From an uncultured Flavobacterium sp. (lineage in GTDB: Bacteria > Bacteroidota > Bacteroidia > Flavobacteriales > Flavobacteriaceae): DNA of 7,489 bases. Position numbers and translations under genes: made by a program. A model generated the notes under the pieces. That model was given only the letters and a program-made list of their open reading frames with translations. It was not told the DNA's origin and ran no database searches. The stretch's first letter is position 1. The number at the start of each line of letters is the position of its first letter. The stretch lies in assembly GCF_946220915.1 (NCBI RefSeq), contig NZ_CAMIHH010000135.1, forward strand, positions 1 to 7,489. The letters are read 5' to 3'. Shown one piece after another: positions 1 to 5,424 of this stretch.

Positions 1-1
1 G

Positions 2-592
2 TCTGAAATGGGCGACAACCTAAGCATCAATATTTATGAAGAAGCAGTAAATAATAATAAAAAAGTGCTTTTGTTCTGGTACCCGAAAGACTTCACTTTT
101 GTATGCCCTACAGAACTTCATGCATTCCAGGCTGCACTTGGTGAGTTCGAAAAAAGGAATACAGTGGTAATTGGCGCATCGTGCGATACCAACGAAGTAC
201 ACTTTGCATGGCTTAACACGCCAAAAGATAACGGTGGGATTGAAGGCGTTACATACCCTATCCTTGCCGATACCAACAGGAACCTGGCCAACATCCTTGG
301 CATTCTTGACATTGAAGGATCGGAGTACAATGAGGAGACCGACTCTGTGATCCTTACCGGTTCAAACGTTACTTACAGGGCAACCTACCTTGTAGATGAA
401 ACAGGAAAAATTTTCCACGAAAGCGTTAACGATATGCCGCTTGGCCGCAATGTAGCCGAATATCTAAGGCTGATCGATGCTTACACGCACGTACAGACCA
501 AAGGCGAGGTTTGCCCTGCCAACTGGGAAGAAGGAAAAGAGGCCATGACTGCCGACAGGAAAGGCGTTGCTTCGTACCTTGCTTCAAATTAA
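2..592 (+). CDS. 2-Cys peroxiredoxin (AhpC/Prx1 family), 5' end cut by window
   Basis: Cytoplasmic thiol peroxidase that reduces hydrogen peroxide and organic hydroperoxides, regenerated by a thioredoxin-type donor. The peroxidatic cysteine sits in FVCPTE (Cys33 counted from the ATG at 8) and the resolving cysteine in GEVCPANWE (Cys169 on the same count), the arrangement of typical 2-Cys AhpC/Prx1 enzymes. The ATG at 8 is probably not the true start: the frame is open to the left edge (Ser-Glu precede this Met) and the family normally has about 15-20 more N-terminal residues before the MGDNL segment. The C-terminus is complete, with TAA at 590-592. A thioredoxin gene follows after 22 bases, so its reductant is probably encoded in the same operon. 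The family is certain; the exact substrate range cannot be read from sequence. Confidence 0.95.
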   Translation, partial: SEMGDNLSINIYEEAVNNNKKVLLFWYPKDFTFVCPTELHAFQAALGEFEKRNTVVIGASCDTNEVHFAWLNTPKDNGGIEGVTYPILADTNRNLANILGILDIEGSEYNEETDSVILTGSNVTYRATYLVDETGKIFHESVNDMPLGRNVAEYLRLIDAYTHVQTKGEVCPANWEEGKEAMTADRKGVASYLASN

Positions 593-614
593 TTATACAA
601 CCAACACCTTACCC

Positions 615-932
615 ATGATGTTACAGGAACTTGAAACAGATAATTTAGCGGAGATCGTTGCCGGTGAGCCCGTGGTAGTGGTGCAGTATTCGGCCGGGTG
701 GTGTGGCAATTGCAGGATCATGAAGCCAAAATTTAAAAAAATGGCTTTGGAAAATGAAAATGTTACCTTTATCATTGCCGATGCTGAAAACTTCCCGGAA
801 TCACGGAAGCTTGCCAAAGTTGACAACCTGCCTACCTTTGCCATCTTCAGGGGCGGACAGCTGGTTAACCAGGTGCAAACGAATAAAGTAGAAATCTTAA
901 CCGACTTAGTCAATGAAGTTACCAGTAATTAA
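615..932 (+). CDS. Small thioredoxin-family protein with WCGNC active site
   Basis: Cytoplasmic thioredoxin-fold protein of 105 residues with no signal peptide or membrane segment. The active site is WCGNC (Cys30, Cys33), with Asn where classical thioredoxins have Pro. The conserved cis-proline is in NLPTF (Pro73). Two adjacent ATGs (615 and 618) are both possible starts. The frame extends further upstream only through a TTG inside the peroxiredoxin gene, giving residues unlike the family, so that start is rejected. The gene lies 22 bases after the peroxiredoxin stop and overlaps the next gene by 20 bases, which indicates one transcript. Inference: it is the dedicated electron donor of the upstream peroxiredoxin. 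The changed active-site dipeptide should alter its redox potential, but in which direction cannot be told from sequence. Confidence 0.92.
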   Translation: MMLQELETDNLAEIVAGEPVVVVQYSAGWCGNCRIMKPKFKKMALENENVTFIIADAENFPESRKLAKVDNLPTFAIFRGGQLVNQVQTNKVEILTDLVNEVTSN

Positions 933-1173
933 GCACCTTACCCAGTTCATTGAAGACAATGACCAGGATTATATCATCGAAACGCTCGAAGTGCTCGAAG
1001 CGCTTACCGAAGTGCCTTCGCTTAAGGACGAAGAGCTGGATGTTGTTGGAGAACTTATTTCCAATATGTATGGTGCGCTCGAGGTAAATAAAATGATCAA
1101 AGAAGGCATGACCAAAAAAGAAGCGCTCAATGCATTCATGATGCGCGTTCTTGGTGCCATAGATAAAGAATAG
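913..1173 (+). CDS. Small conserved Bacteroidetes protein of unknown function (resembles DUF6952)
   Basis: Acidic 86-residue protein without cysteines, signal peptide or membrane segments, and predicted almost wholly helical. Visible segments are a run rich in Asp, Glu and Leu (about residues 13-50), an ISNMYGALEVNKM motif, and a C-terminal helix ending in Lys-Glu. From memory it resembles the family called DUF6952 that accompanies peroxiredoxin and thioredoxin genes in Flavobacteriaceae; I could not check this. The ATG at 913 lies inside the thioredoxin gene, so the two overlap by 20 bases, which suggests translational coupling. It is the last gene before a strong terminator. No biochemical role is known to me. 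Context suggests a partner or regulator of the peroxiredoxin/thioredoxin pair, but lack of cysteines argues against direct thiol transfer. Confidence 0.85.
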   Translation: MKLPVIKHLTQFIEDNDQDYIIETLEVLEALTEVPSLKDEELDVVGELISNMYGALEVNKMIKEGMTKKEALNAFMMRVLGAIDKE

Positions 1174-1199
1174 TTTTCATAATCAGGATTTAAATCAGG

Positions 1200-1233
1200 A
1201 AAACGCTCTCATTTTTTTGGGAGCGTTTTTTTT
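1200..1233 (+). terminator. Intrinsic terminator of the peroxiredoxin operon
   Basis: Arms AAACGCTCTC (1201-1210) and GGGAGCGTTT (1219-1228) pair over ten positions with one T-G wobble. The loop is 8 bases (1211-1218) and a run of eight T spans 1226-1233. It begins 26 bases after the stop of the small third gene, so it ends that operon and separates it from the AraC-type regulator. Confidence 0.9.
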
Positions 1234-1292
1234 GCAATAGCTGCCTGACTTAAAAATACCTTAATTTTAACGCAGAAATAAAAAAGTTGCCA

Positions 1293-1853
1293 ATGTACCT
1301 GTATATAAAAAATATGGTTTGTCCCCGCTGTATTACCGCAGTACGAAGCGAACTTGAAAAGGCGGGCATATCCGTTATTTCCGTTGAATTGGGGGAAACA
1401 GAAATTCAAAATGACCTTAGCCCGGAAGAATTACGGTATATTGGGCAATCGTTACAATCATTGGGCTTTGAGTTGATCAGCGACCGAAAAAGCCGCATCA
1501 TTGAGCAGGTCAGGACTGAAATTATAAACCTCATACACCACTCCGGAGAAACCCTCACCATCAACCTCTCGCAATGGCTGTCAGGGAAGATCAATTATGA
1601 TTATACCTACCTGAGCAACCTGTTCTCTGAAGTGGAGGGCACTACAATAGAGAAATACTACATTGCGCAGCGCATCGAAAAAGTAAAGGAACTGCTGGTG
1701 TACGACGAGCTTTCATTAGCTGAAATCGCTGACAAACTTGGCTATAGCAGCGCCGCCTACCTTTCGGGACAATTTAAAAAGATAACCGGCCTTACCCCTA
1801 CTTTTTACAAATCCGTAAAGGAAAACAAGCGAAAGAAGATTGATGAGCTTTAA
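1293..1853 (+). CDS. AraC-type transcription regulator with N-terminal HMA-like CxxC module
   Basis: Probable DNA-binding regulator of 186 residues, well short of the usual 280-300 for AraC proteins. Residues 1-65 resemble a ferredoxin-like HMA fold: a first beta strand, then the metal-site-like motif NMVCPRC (Cys10, Cys13), a helix, and strands around SVISVELGE. Residues about 90-175 form the AraC DNA-binding domain with two helix-turn-helix units, the second at SLAEIADKLGYSSAAYLSG (141-159), ending in the family's TGLTP signature. I start at ATG 1293; a TTG two codons earlier is a weaker option. The gene follows a terminator and precedes, after 161 bases, a membrane protein with its own HMA domain. 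Inference: it senses a thiophilic metal such as copper, or thiol redox state, through Cys10/Cys13. The HMA-like reading is by eye; the AraC domain is secure. Confidence 0.88.
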   Translation: MYLYIKNMVCPRCITAVRSELEKAGISVISVELGETEIQNDLSPEELRYIGQSLQSLGFELISDRKSRIIEQVRTEIINLIHHSGETLTINLSQWLSGKINYDYTYLSNLFSEVEGTTIEKYYIAQRIEKVKELLVYDELSLAEIADKLGYSSAAYLSGQFKKITGLTPTFYKSVKENKRKKIDEL

Positions 1854-2014
1854 TCCTTACCTGTTAGCAGGTTTCCCAGCTCATTGTGCCTATGCCGTCA
1901 AAATTTCTTTTAAGTTTAGTGCTACAGTAAAAGTCATAGCTATTTCCAAAAATTGCATAAGCCATTTTAACTGCTAATAGCGAACTTTGCACTATCAATT
2001 TTAAATCCGGCAAA

Positions 2015-2764
2015 ATGCAACATACCTATAAAATTTCGGGAATGACCTGTGATGGCTGTTCCGCTAAAGTGAGTTTCCTGCTCAAAAAAATACCCGGCGT
2101 GACCGATGTGGCCATCAACCTTGAAGAAGGTACAGCAGATGTAATAATGGATAGCCACATTACTACCCCAACACTCCGTGAGGCACTTGAAGGCTATCCC
2201 AAATACCAACTGAGCGGTTATGAGCATGGGCAAAAACCGCAGGCAGACGTATTTGGAAACCAAACTGATGAAGAAAAACGAAGCTGGACAGAAACCTATA
2301 AGCCTATATTGTTGTTGTTTGGCTATATTACGGCAATCTCACTAATTGCGGGAGCCTCTACGGCAGCTTTCAGCCCTATGCTTTTCATGCAGGTATTCAT
2401 GGCGGGTTTCTTTTTGGCATTCTCATTTTTTAAGATGCTCAACCTAAAAGCGTTTGCCGAAAGCTATGCCATGTATGATGTAGTAGCAGGGAAATTTCCG
2501 GCCTGGGGATATATCTATGCATTCATTGAACTTGGGCTTGGCATTGCGTTTGCAACCGGCTTTGAGCCTGTGTTTACCAATGCATTTACGGCGATAATAA
2601 TGCTGGTGAGCCTTATCGGCGTATTGCAGGGCGTACTCAATAAAAAGAAGATACAGTGCGCCTGCCTGGGTGCAGTTTTCAACCTGCCCATGAGTACCGT
2701 GACCATTATTGAGGATGGGCTGATGATCGCGATGAGCATTGCAATGCTGGCAATGTACTTATAA
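2015..2764 (+). CDS. HMA domain fused to MauE/DoxX-like redox membrane protein
   Basis: Inner-membrane protein of 249 residues. Residues 1-70 are an HMA domain with the exact metal-binding motif GMTCDGC (Cys12, Cys15), as in copper chaperones and P-type ATPase tails. After a polar linker (about 70-95) come five likely membrane segments, near 97-117, 122-142, 163-182, 188-208 and 228-248. The loop before the last holds a CxC pair in QCACLG (Cys215, Cys217), followed by NLPMSTVTIIED, a pattern I associate with MauE/DoxX-type redox-associated membrane proteins. The ATG at 2015 gives the HMA domain its complete first strand. No P-type ATPase or DsbA partner is in the window. Likely role: handing a soft metal, or electrons linked to metal status, to the membrane CxC pair. 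Older pipelines may call it a heavy-metal transporter; transport itself is not shown. Confidence 0.85.
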   Translation: MQHTYKISGMTCDGCSAKVSFLLKKIPGVTDVAINLEEGTADVIMDSHITTPTLREALEGYPKYQLSGYEHGQKPQADVFGNQTDEEKRSWTETYKPILLLFGYITAISLIAGASTAAFSPMLFMQVFMAGFFLAFSFFKMLNLKAFAESYAMYDVVAGKFPAWGYIYAFIELGLGIAFATGFEPVFTNAFTAIIMLVSLIGVLQGVLNKKKIQCACLGAVFNLPMSTVTIIEDGLMIAMSIAMLAMYL

Positions 2765-2769
2765 TTGAG

Positions 2770-2823
2770 CAGCAGGGGTGTACAGATTATAAGATGATGG
2801 CTGCTGATTTTGGGTTTGCAGCC
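2770..2823 (+). other. Two mutually exclusive short hairpins after the HMA-MauE gene
   Basis: CAGCAG (2770-2775) can pair with CTGCTG (2801-2806), and GGCTGC (2799-2804) can pair with GCAGCC (2818-2823). The two pairings share 2801-2804, so only one can form at a time. Neither is followed by a T run, so this is not a standard terminator. It lies in the 174-base gap between the membrane protein and the first tpx. Six-base stems like these can arise by chance. Confidence 0.25.
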
Positions 2824-2886
2824 GGGACAATAGTAATGCAGATATGAAGAACCTGTTTTGTGCCTGCCCCCAAATTAATATTGCGA

Positions 2887-2916
2887 TTGTTTTACGCCAA
2901 TTAATTCCTACTTTTG
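2887..2916 (+). promoter_or_regulatory. Bacteroidetes-type promoter of tpx copy 1
   Basis: A -33 element TTG (2887-2889) and a -7 element TACTTTTG (2909-2916) are separated by 19 bases. This matches the Bacteroidetes form TTG-N17-23-TANNTTTG. The -7 element ends 22 bases before the ATG at 2939, so the leader would be short and A-rich, with no Shine-Dalgarno site. Confidence 0.75.
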
Positions 2917-2938
2917 TGTATCTCTAAAAAAACACAAA

Positions 2939-3445
2939 ATGGCTGACATTACCCTGGGCGGAAACCCCATCACAACAATTGGCGAACTGCCTGCAATTGG
3001 CACAAAAGCACCCGATTTCACACTCATAAAAGGCAACCTTTCTAAAGCATCGCTTGCCGACTTTAAAGGCAGCAGGCTGGTACTTAACATATTCCCAAGC
3101 ATCGATACGGGCACGTGCGCCACATCGGTACGTAAATTCAATGAAAAGGCATCGGGCCTTGAAAATACAAAAGTGCTTTGCATATCGCGTGATACACCTT
3201 TCGCGCTGAACCGTTTTTGTGGTGCTGAAGGGCTTGCCGATGTAGTAACGCTTTCAGATTTTAAAGATGGCAGCTTTGGAAAAGACTACGGGCTTTTAGT
3301 AACTTCCGGCCCAATCGAGGGATTTCTATCACGCTCCATAGTCGTAATTGATGCCGAGGGTAAGGTGGTTTACACCGAGCAGGTACCTGATATTAAGGAT
3401 GAGCCCGATTATGAAAAAGCCCTTAACAGCTTAGGTAACAATTAA
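2939..3445 (+). CDS. tpx: Thiol peroxidase Tpx (atypical 2-Cys peroxiredoxin), copy 1
   Basis: Thiol peroxidase of 168 residues, the usual family length, reducing hydrogen peroxide and especially alkyl hydroperoxides with thioredoxin as donor. The peroxidatic cysteine is Cys60 in the family motif FPSIDTGTC. The resolving cysteine is Cys94 in RFCGAEG, preceded by the ISRDTPFA segment. Arg132 in FLSRSIVVID fits the conserved active-site arginine. A third cysteine (Cys81) is shared with the second copy. There is no signal peptide, so it should be cytoplasmic here, unlike the periplasmic location long claimed for E. coli Tpx. It has its own promoter and is followed after 57 bases by a paralogue about 62% identical (103 of 166 positions, gapless alignment by hand). 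The start at 2939 gives the MADITL N-terminus shared by both copies. Confidence 0.95.
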   Translation: MADITLGGNPITTIGELPAIGTKAPDFTLIKGNLSKASLADFKGSRLVLNIFPSIDTGTCATSVRKFNEKASGLENTKVLCISRDTPFALNRFCGAEGLADVVTLSDFKDGSFGKDYGLLVTSGPIEGFLSRSIVVIDAEGKVVYTEQVPDIKDEPDYEKALNSLGNN

Positions 3446-3446
3446 C

Positions 3447-3476
3447 TTGGAAAATTCAAATCTAGTTGTACCTTTG
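3447..3476 (+). promoter_or_regulatory. Bacteroidetes-type promoter of tpx copy 2
   Basis: TTG (3447-3449) and TACCTTTG (3469-3476) are separated by 19 bases, the same spacing as the promoter of copy 1. The -33 element starts two bases after the copy 1 stop codon, and the -7 element ends 26 bases before the ATG at 3503. Copy 2 and dgkA can therefore be transcribed independently of copy 1. Confidence 0.75.
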
Positions 3477-3502
3477 CAATAAATTCTTAAAAATTTGTTA
3501 AA

Positions 3503-4003
3503 ATGGCAGATATCACTCTATTTGGCGACCCGATTCAGACATGGGGAGAACTTCCTGCGATAGGCACAAAAGCACCTGGCTTTACACTTGTAAATAATAA
3601 CCTTGAAGTTGTTTCCCTTTCTGATTTTAAAGGGATAAAGCTCATCATTAATATTTTCCCAAGCGTTGATACGAGTACTTGTGCGCTTTCGGTAAGGCGT
3701 TTTAATGAAAAAGGCGCAAACCTTGTAAATACCAGGATACTTTGCGTATCGCGCGACCTGCCATTTGCACAGGATCGTTTTTGTGCTGCCGAAGGACTTG
3801 AAAACGTACTTACGCTTTCGGATTACAGGAACGATAACTTTGGCGAAAACTATGGCGTAATGATCAATGGCAGCAAGCTATCCGGCCTGCACTCCAGGGC
3901 AATCGTGGTCATTGACGAAGAGGGCATTGTTAAATACACTGAGCAGGTGGCAGAACTTAAAGATGAGCCTGATTACGACAAAGCGCTTGCGGCACTCAAC
4001 TAA
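3503..4003 (+). CDS. tpx: Thiol peroxidase Tpx (atypical 2-Cys peroxiredoxin), copy 2
   Basis: Second thiol peroxidase, 166 residues, with every catalytic feature of copy 1 at the same positions: Cys60 in FPSVDTSTC, resolving Cys94 in RFCAAEG, extra Cys81, and Arg132 in HSRAIVVID. Both copies look active. They differ most at residues 31-38, 71-79 and 119-130; the last stretch (INGSKLSGLH against VTSGPIEGFL) lies just before the active-site arginine and could tune substrate or partner choice. Copy 2 also has Trp14 where copy 1 has Ile. It has its own promoter, and its stop (TAA 4001-4003) abuts the ATG of the DgkA-family gene, so those two are probably co-transcribed and translationally linked. 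From memory, a single tpx beside dgkA, ftsK and lolA is common in Flavobacteriaceae, so this copy may be the ancestral one. Confidence 0.95.
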   Translation: MADITLFGDPIQTWGELPAIGTKAPGFTLVNNNLEVVSLSDFKGIKLIINIFPSVDTSTCALSVRRFNEKGANLVNTRILCVSRDLPFAQDRFCAAEGLENVLTLSDYRNDNFGENYGVMINGSKLSGLHSRAIVVIDEEGIVKYTEQVAELKDEPDYDKALAALN

Positions 4004-4378
4004 ATGAAAGACAACAGGTTTATAAAAGGAAGGCTTAAAAGCGTAGGTTATTCTGTAAAGGGAGCATACCGGCTCGTAACCAGCGAGCACAGCATAATGG
4101 TGCAGTTCTTTGTAGGGGTTGCTGTAACCGCTGCCGGCTTTTTTTTTAATATAACTGCTACAGAATGGATCCTGCAGATATTTGCCATAGGGCTTGTAAT
4201 GGCTATTGAGGGAGCCAATACTGCCGTGGAAAAGATATGCGATTTCATACATCCCGACTACCATGAAAAGATCGGACTTATAAAAGACATTGCTTCGGGC
4301 GCCGTGTGTTTTGCGGCGCTGGCAGCAATGGCGGCAGGCGTAATTATTTATTACCCAAAAGTAGCTTTGCTTTTTTAA
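4004..4378 (+). CDS. dgkA: Diacylglycerol kinase / undecaprenol kinase (DgkA family)
   Basis: Small integral-membrane lipid kinase of 124 residues, which phosphorylates diacylglycerol or undecaprenol with ATP to recycle lipid carriers of envelope synthesis. The signature EGANTAVEKICD (69-80) and IKDIASGAV (93-101) are intact. Glu28, Glu69, Asn72, Glu76, Asp80, Lys94 and Asp95 fall at the same numbers as the important residues of E. coli DgkA. Three membrane helices are visible, near 32-48, 54-70 and 97-116, after an amphipathic N-terminal helix. It begins directly after the tpx copy 2 stop (TAAATG). Its substrate cannot be told from sequence: Gram-positive members prefer undecaprenol and the E. 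coli enzyme diacylglycerol. The run FFFNI around 46-50 comes from a nine-T tract in the gene, a minor slippage risk, but the frame is intact. Confidence 0.93.
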   Translation: MKDNRFIKGRLKSVGYSVKGAYRLVTSEHSIMVQFFVGVAVTAAGFFFNITATEWILQIFAIGLVMAIEGANTAVEKICDFIHPDYHEKIGLIKDIASGAVCFAALAAMAAGVIIYYPKVALLF

Positions 4379-4448
4379 CTCCCACAAAAGGCCCTTTAAC
4401 TACGAAGGCACATATTTTCATAATTTGTTATATGTAAGGTTTGAATGA

Positions 4449-4480
4449 CAAAGGCATGAACCTTTGCCTTGCCTTTTTTT
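4449..4480 (+). terminator. Probable intrinsic terminator after dgkA
   Basis: AAAGGCA (4450-4456) can pair with TGCCTTT (4470-4476), leaving a 13-base loop and T residues to 4480. A competing hairpin pairs CAAAGG (4449-4454) with CCTTTG (4461-4466). It lies about 70 bases past the dgkA stop and about 115 before ftsK, so it probably separates those units. The rest of the 218-base gap shows nothing I can support. Confidence 0.55.
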
Positions 4481-4596
4481 GCCCATGTCCCCTGGCATTA
4501 ATGAATAGCTAAAAAAATCCTATGTTTCCGTGTGGTTAAATAATTTTAGCCAGTTAGCAAATTATTGATATTTTTACGGTCAGGAAAAATACATAA

Positions 4597-5424
4597 ATGG
4601 CAAAGAGCAAAAAAGAAACCAGGACAGCAGAAAAACCGGAAACCGAAAAAAAAAGATGGGCATTTTCCCGCCAGCACAAAGTATTGCTTGGGGTACTTTT
4701 CTTCTTATTCTCCATAGCATTGCTGCTGTCGTTTATTTCCTATTTCTTTTACTGGGACTCCGACCAAAGCAGCCTTTCTGCCTTCGGGAACCGTCAGGAG
4801 GTTGTGCGCAACTGGCTCGGTAAATTTGGAGCCGGGCTGGCCCACCTGTTCCTGTACCAGGGCTTTGGTGTTGCGTCGTTCATACTGGTACGGTTTTTCT
4901 TTTTAATGGGTTCTTACCTTGTGTTGGACCTACCTGTACGGAAACTTAAAAAGACACTTTTTTGGGATCTTTACCTGGTAGTAGTAGTTTCGGTACTTTT
5001 TGGATTTTTTCACGCATACCTTCCCGAACTGGGTGGGGTTATCGGTTTTGAGATGAACGATTACATACAGGACTACCTTGCCAGCACAGGAACCATGCTT
5101 GTGCTGGTATTCGCGCTGTTCCTGTTCCTGATATTCCGGATAAAAATGTCACCCGATGCCATAAAGACTTTTTTTGAGAACCGCCGCAGGGAAATTGAAG
5201 AAGACCTTGACAGCGCTCAGGAAACAGCTGCCACACAAGACAATGCTGCGATGGCCGATGCAATGCCATCTCCAGTAAGTGAAGCCCCTGCCACCGAAGA
5301 TAAAAAGCCCCTGCTCCATGACGATAGACTAAATGAGGATGTGCCGGAAGAGGAAGACGAGCCTGAAATGGTATTGCGGACTGTTTCGCCTTCCCCTGCC
5401 CCCCCCTGCCCCATCGCAATTTGA
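4597..5424 (+). CDS. ftsK: FtsK DNA translocase, N-terminal membrane part (gene split by frameshift)
   Basis: First part of ftsK, the septal DNA pump that clears and aligns chromosome ends at division. After a charged cytoplasmic N-terminus (1-28), the four membrane segments of the FtsK 4TM domain are visible near 29-51, 90-110, 122-140 and 164-181. A charged helix (FFENRRREIEED, 192-203) and an acidic, proline- and alanine-rich linker follow. Homologous sequence stops at about residue 270, where the frame meets a run of eight C within a duplicated 10-mer. The last residues (CPIAI) are out-of-frame readthrough to TGA 5422-5424. Removing one C, or one 10-base repeat unit, joins this part to the motor part and gives a protein of about 848 or 845 residues, a normal length for the family. 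The start at 4597 follows AGGA (4582-4585) at a rather long distance. Confidence 0.9.
   Translation: MAKSKKETRTAEKPETEKKRWAFSRQHKVLLGVLFFLFSIALLLSFISYFFYWDSDQSSLSAFGNRQEVVRNWLGKFGAGLAHLFLYQGFGVASFILVRFFFLMGSYLVLDLPVRKLKKTLFWDLYLVVVVSVLFGFFHAYLPELGGVIGFEMNDYIQDYLASTGTMLVLVFALFLFLIFRIKMSPDAIKTFFENRRREIEEDLDSAQETAATQDNAAMADAMPSPVSEAPATEDKKPLLHDDRLNEDVPEEEDEPEMVLRTVSPSPAPPCPIAI
5393..5412 (+). repeat. Perfect tandem duplication of CCCCTGCCCC at the ftsK frameshift
   Basis: CCCCTGCCCC occurs twice head to tail (5393-5402 and 5403-5412), creating a C8 run at the junction (5399-5406). One copy is 10 bases, which is one base more than a multiple of three. Either loss of one unit or loss of one C restores the ftsK frame (reading PSPAPSQF or PSPAPPAPSQF). 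The site is in the low-complexity linker, where a few residues more or less should not matter. Confidence 0.95.

Noticed and set aside
1287..1292. TTG 1287 as start of the AraC-type gene
   Set aside because: It adds only two residues, and ATG 1293 directly begins the first strand of the HMA-like module.
1859..1874. Small hairpin ACCTG-TTAG-CAGGT after the AraC-type gene
   Set aside because: It has a five-base stem and only three T residues after it, too weak to call a terminator.
1953..1989. Possible promoter of the HMA-MauE gene: TTG (1953-1955) and GAACTTTG (1982-1989)
   Set aside because: The -7 element lacks the leading TA and the spacing is 26 bases, too long for the Bacteroidetes consensus.
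3878..4387. 169-residue open frame on the - strand opposite dgkA
   Set aside because: It lies opposite the clearly conserved DgkA and the Tpx C-terminus, its translation resembles no family I know, and it has low-complexity Cys/His/Tyr composition typical of a reverse-strand shadow.
4546..4576. Possible ftsK promoter: TTA (4546-4548) and TATTTTTA (4569-4576), 20-base spacing
   Set aside because: Both elements miss the conserved G, and such strings are common in A/T-rich gaps. ftsK must have a promoter after the terminator, but I cannot place it with confidence.
5333..5407. ATG 5333 as a genuine start of a separate FtsK motor protein
   Set aside because: Residues from 5333 to the frameshift are the out-of-frame reading of the conserved N-terminal part and show no coding character. 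Restart there is possible but unsupported.
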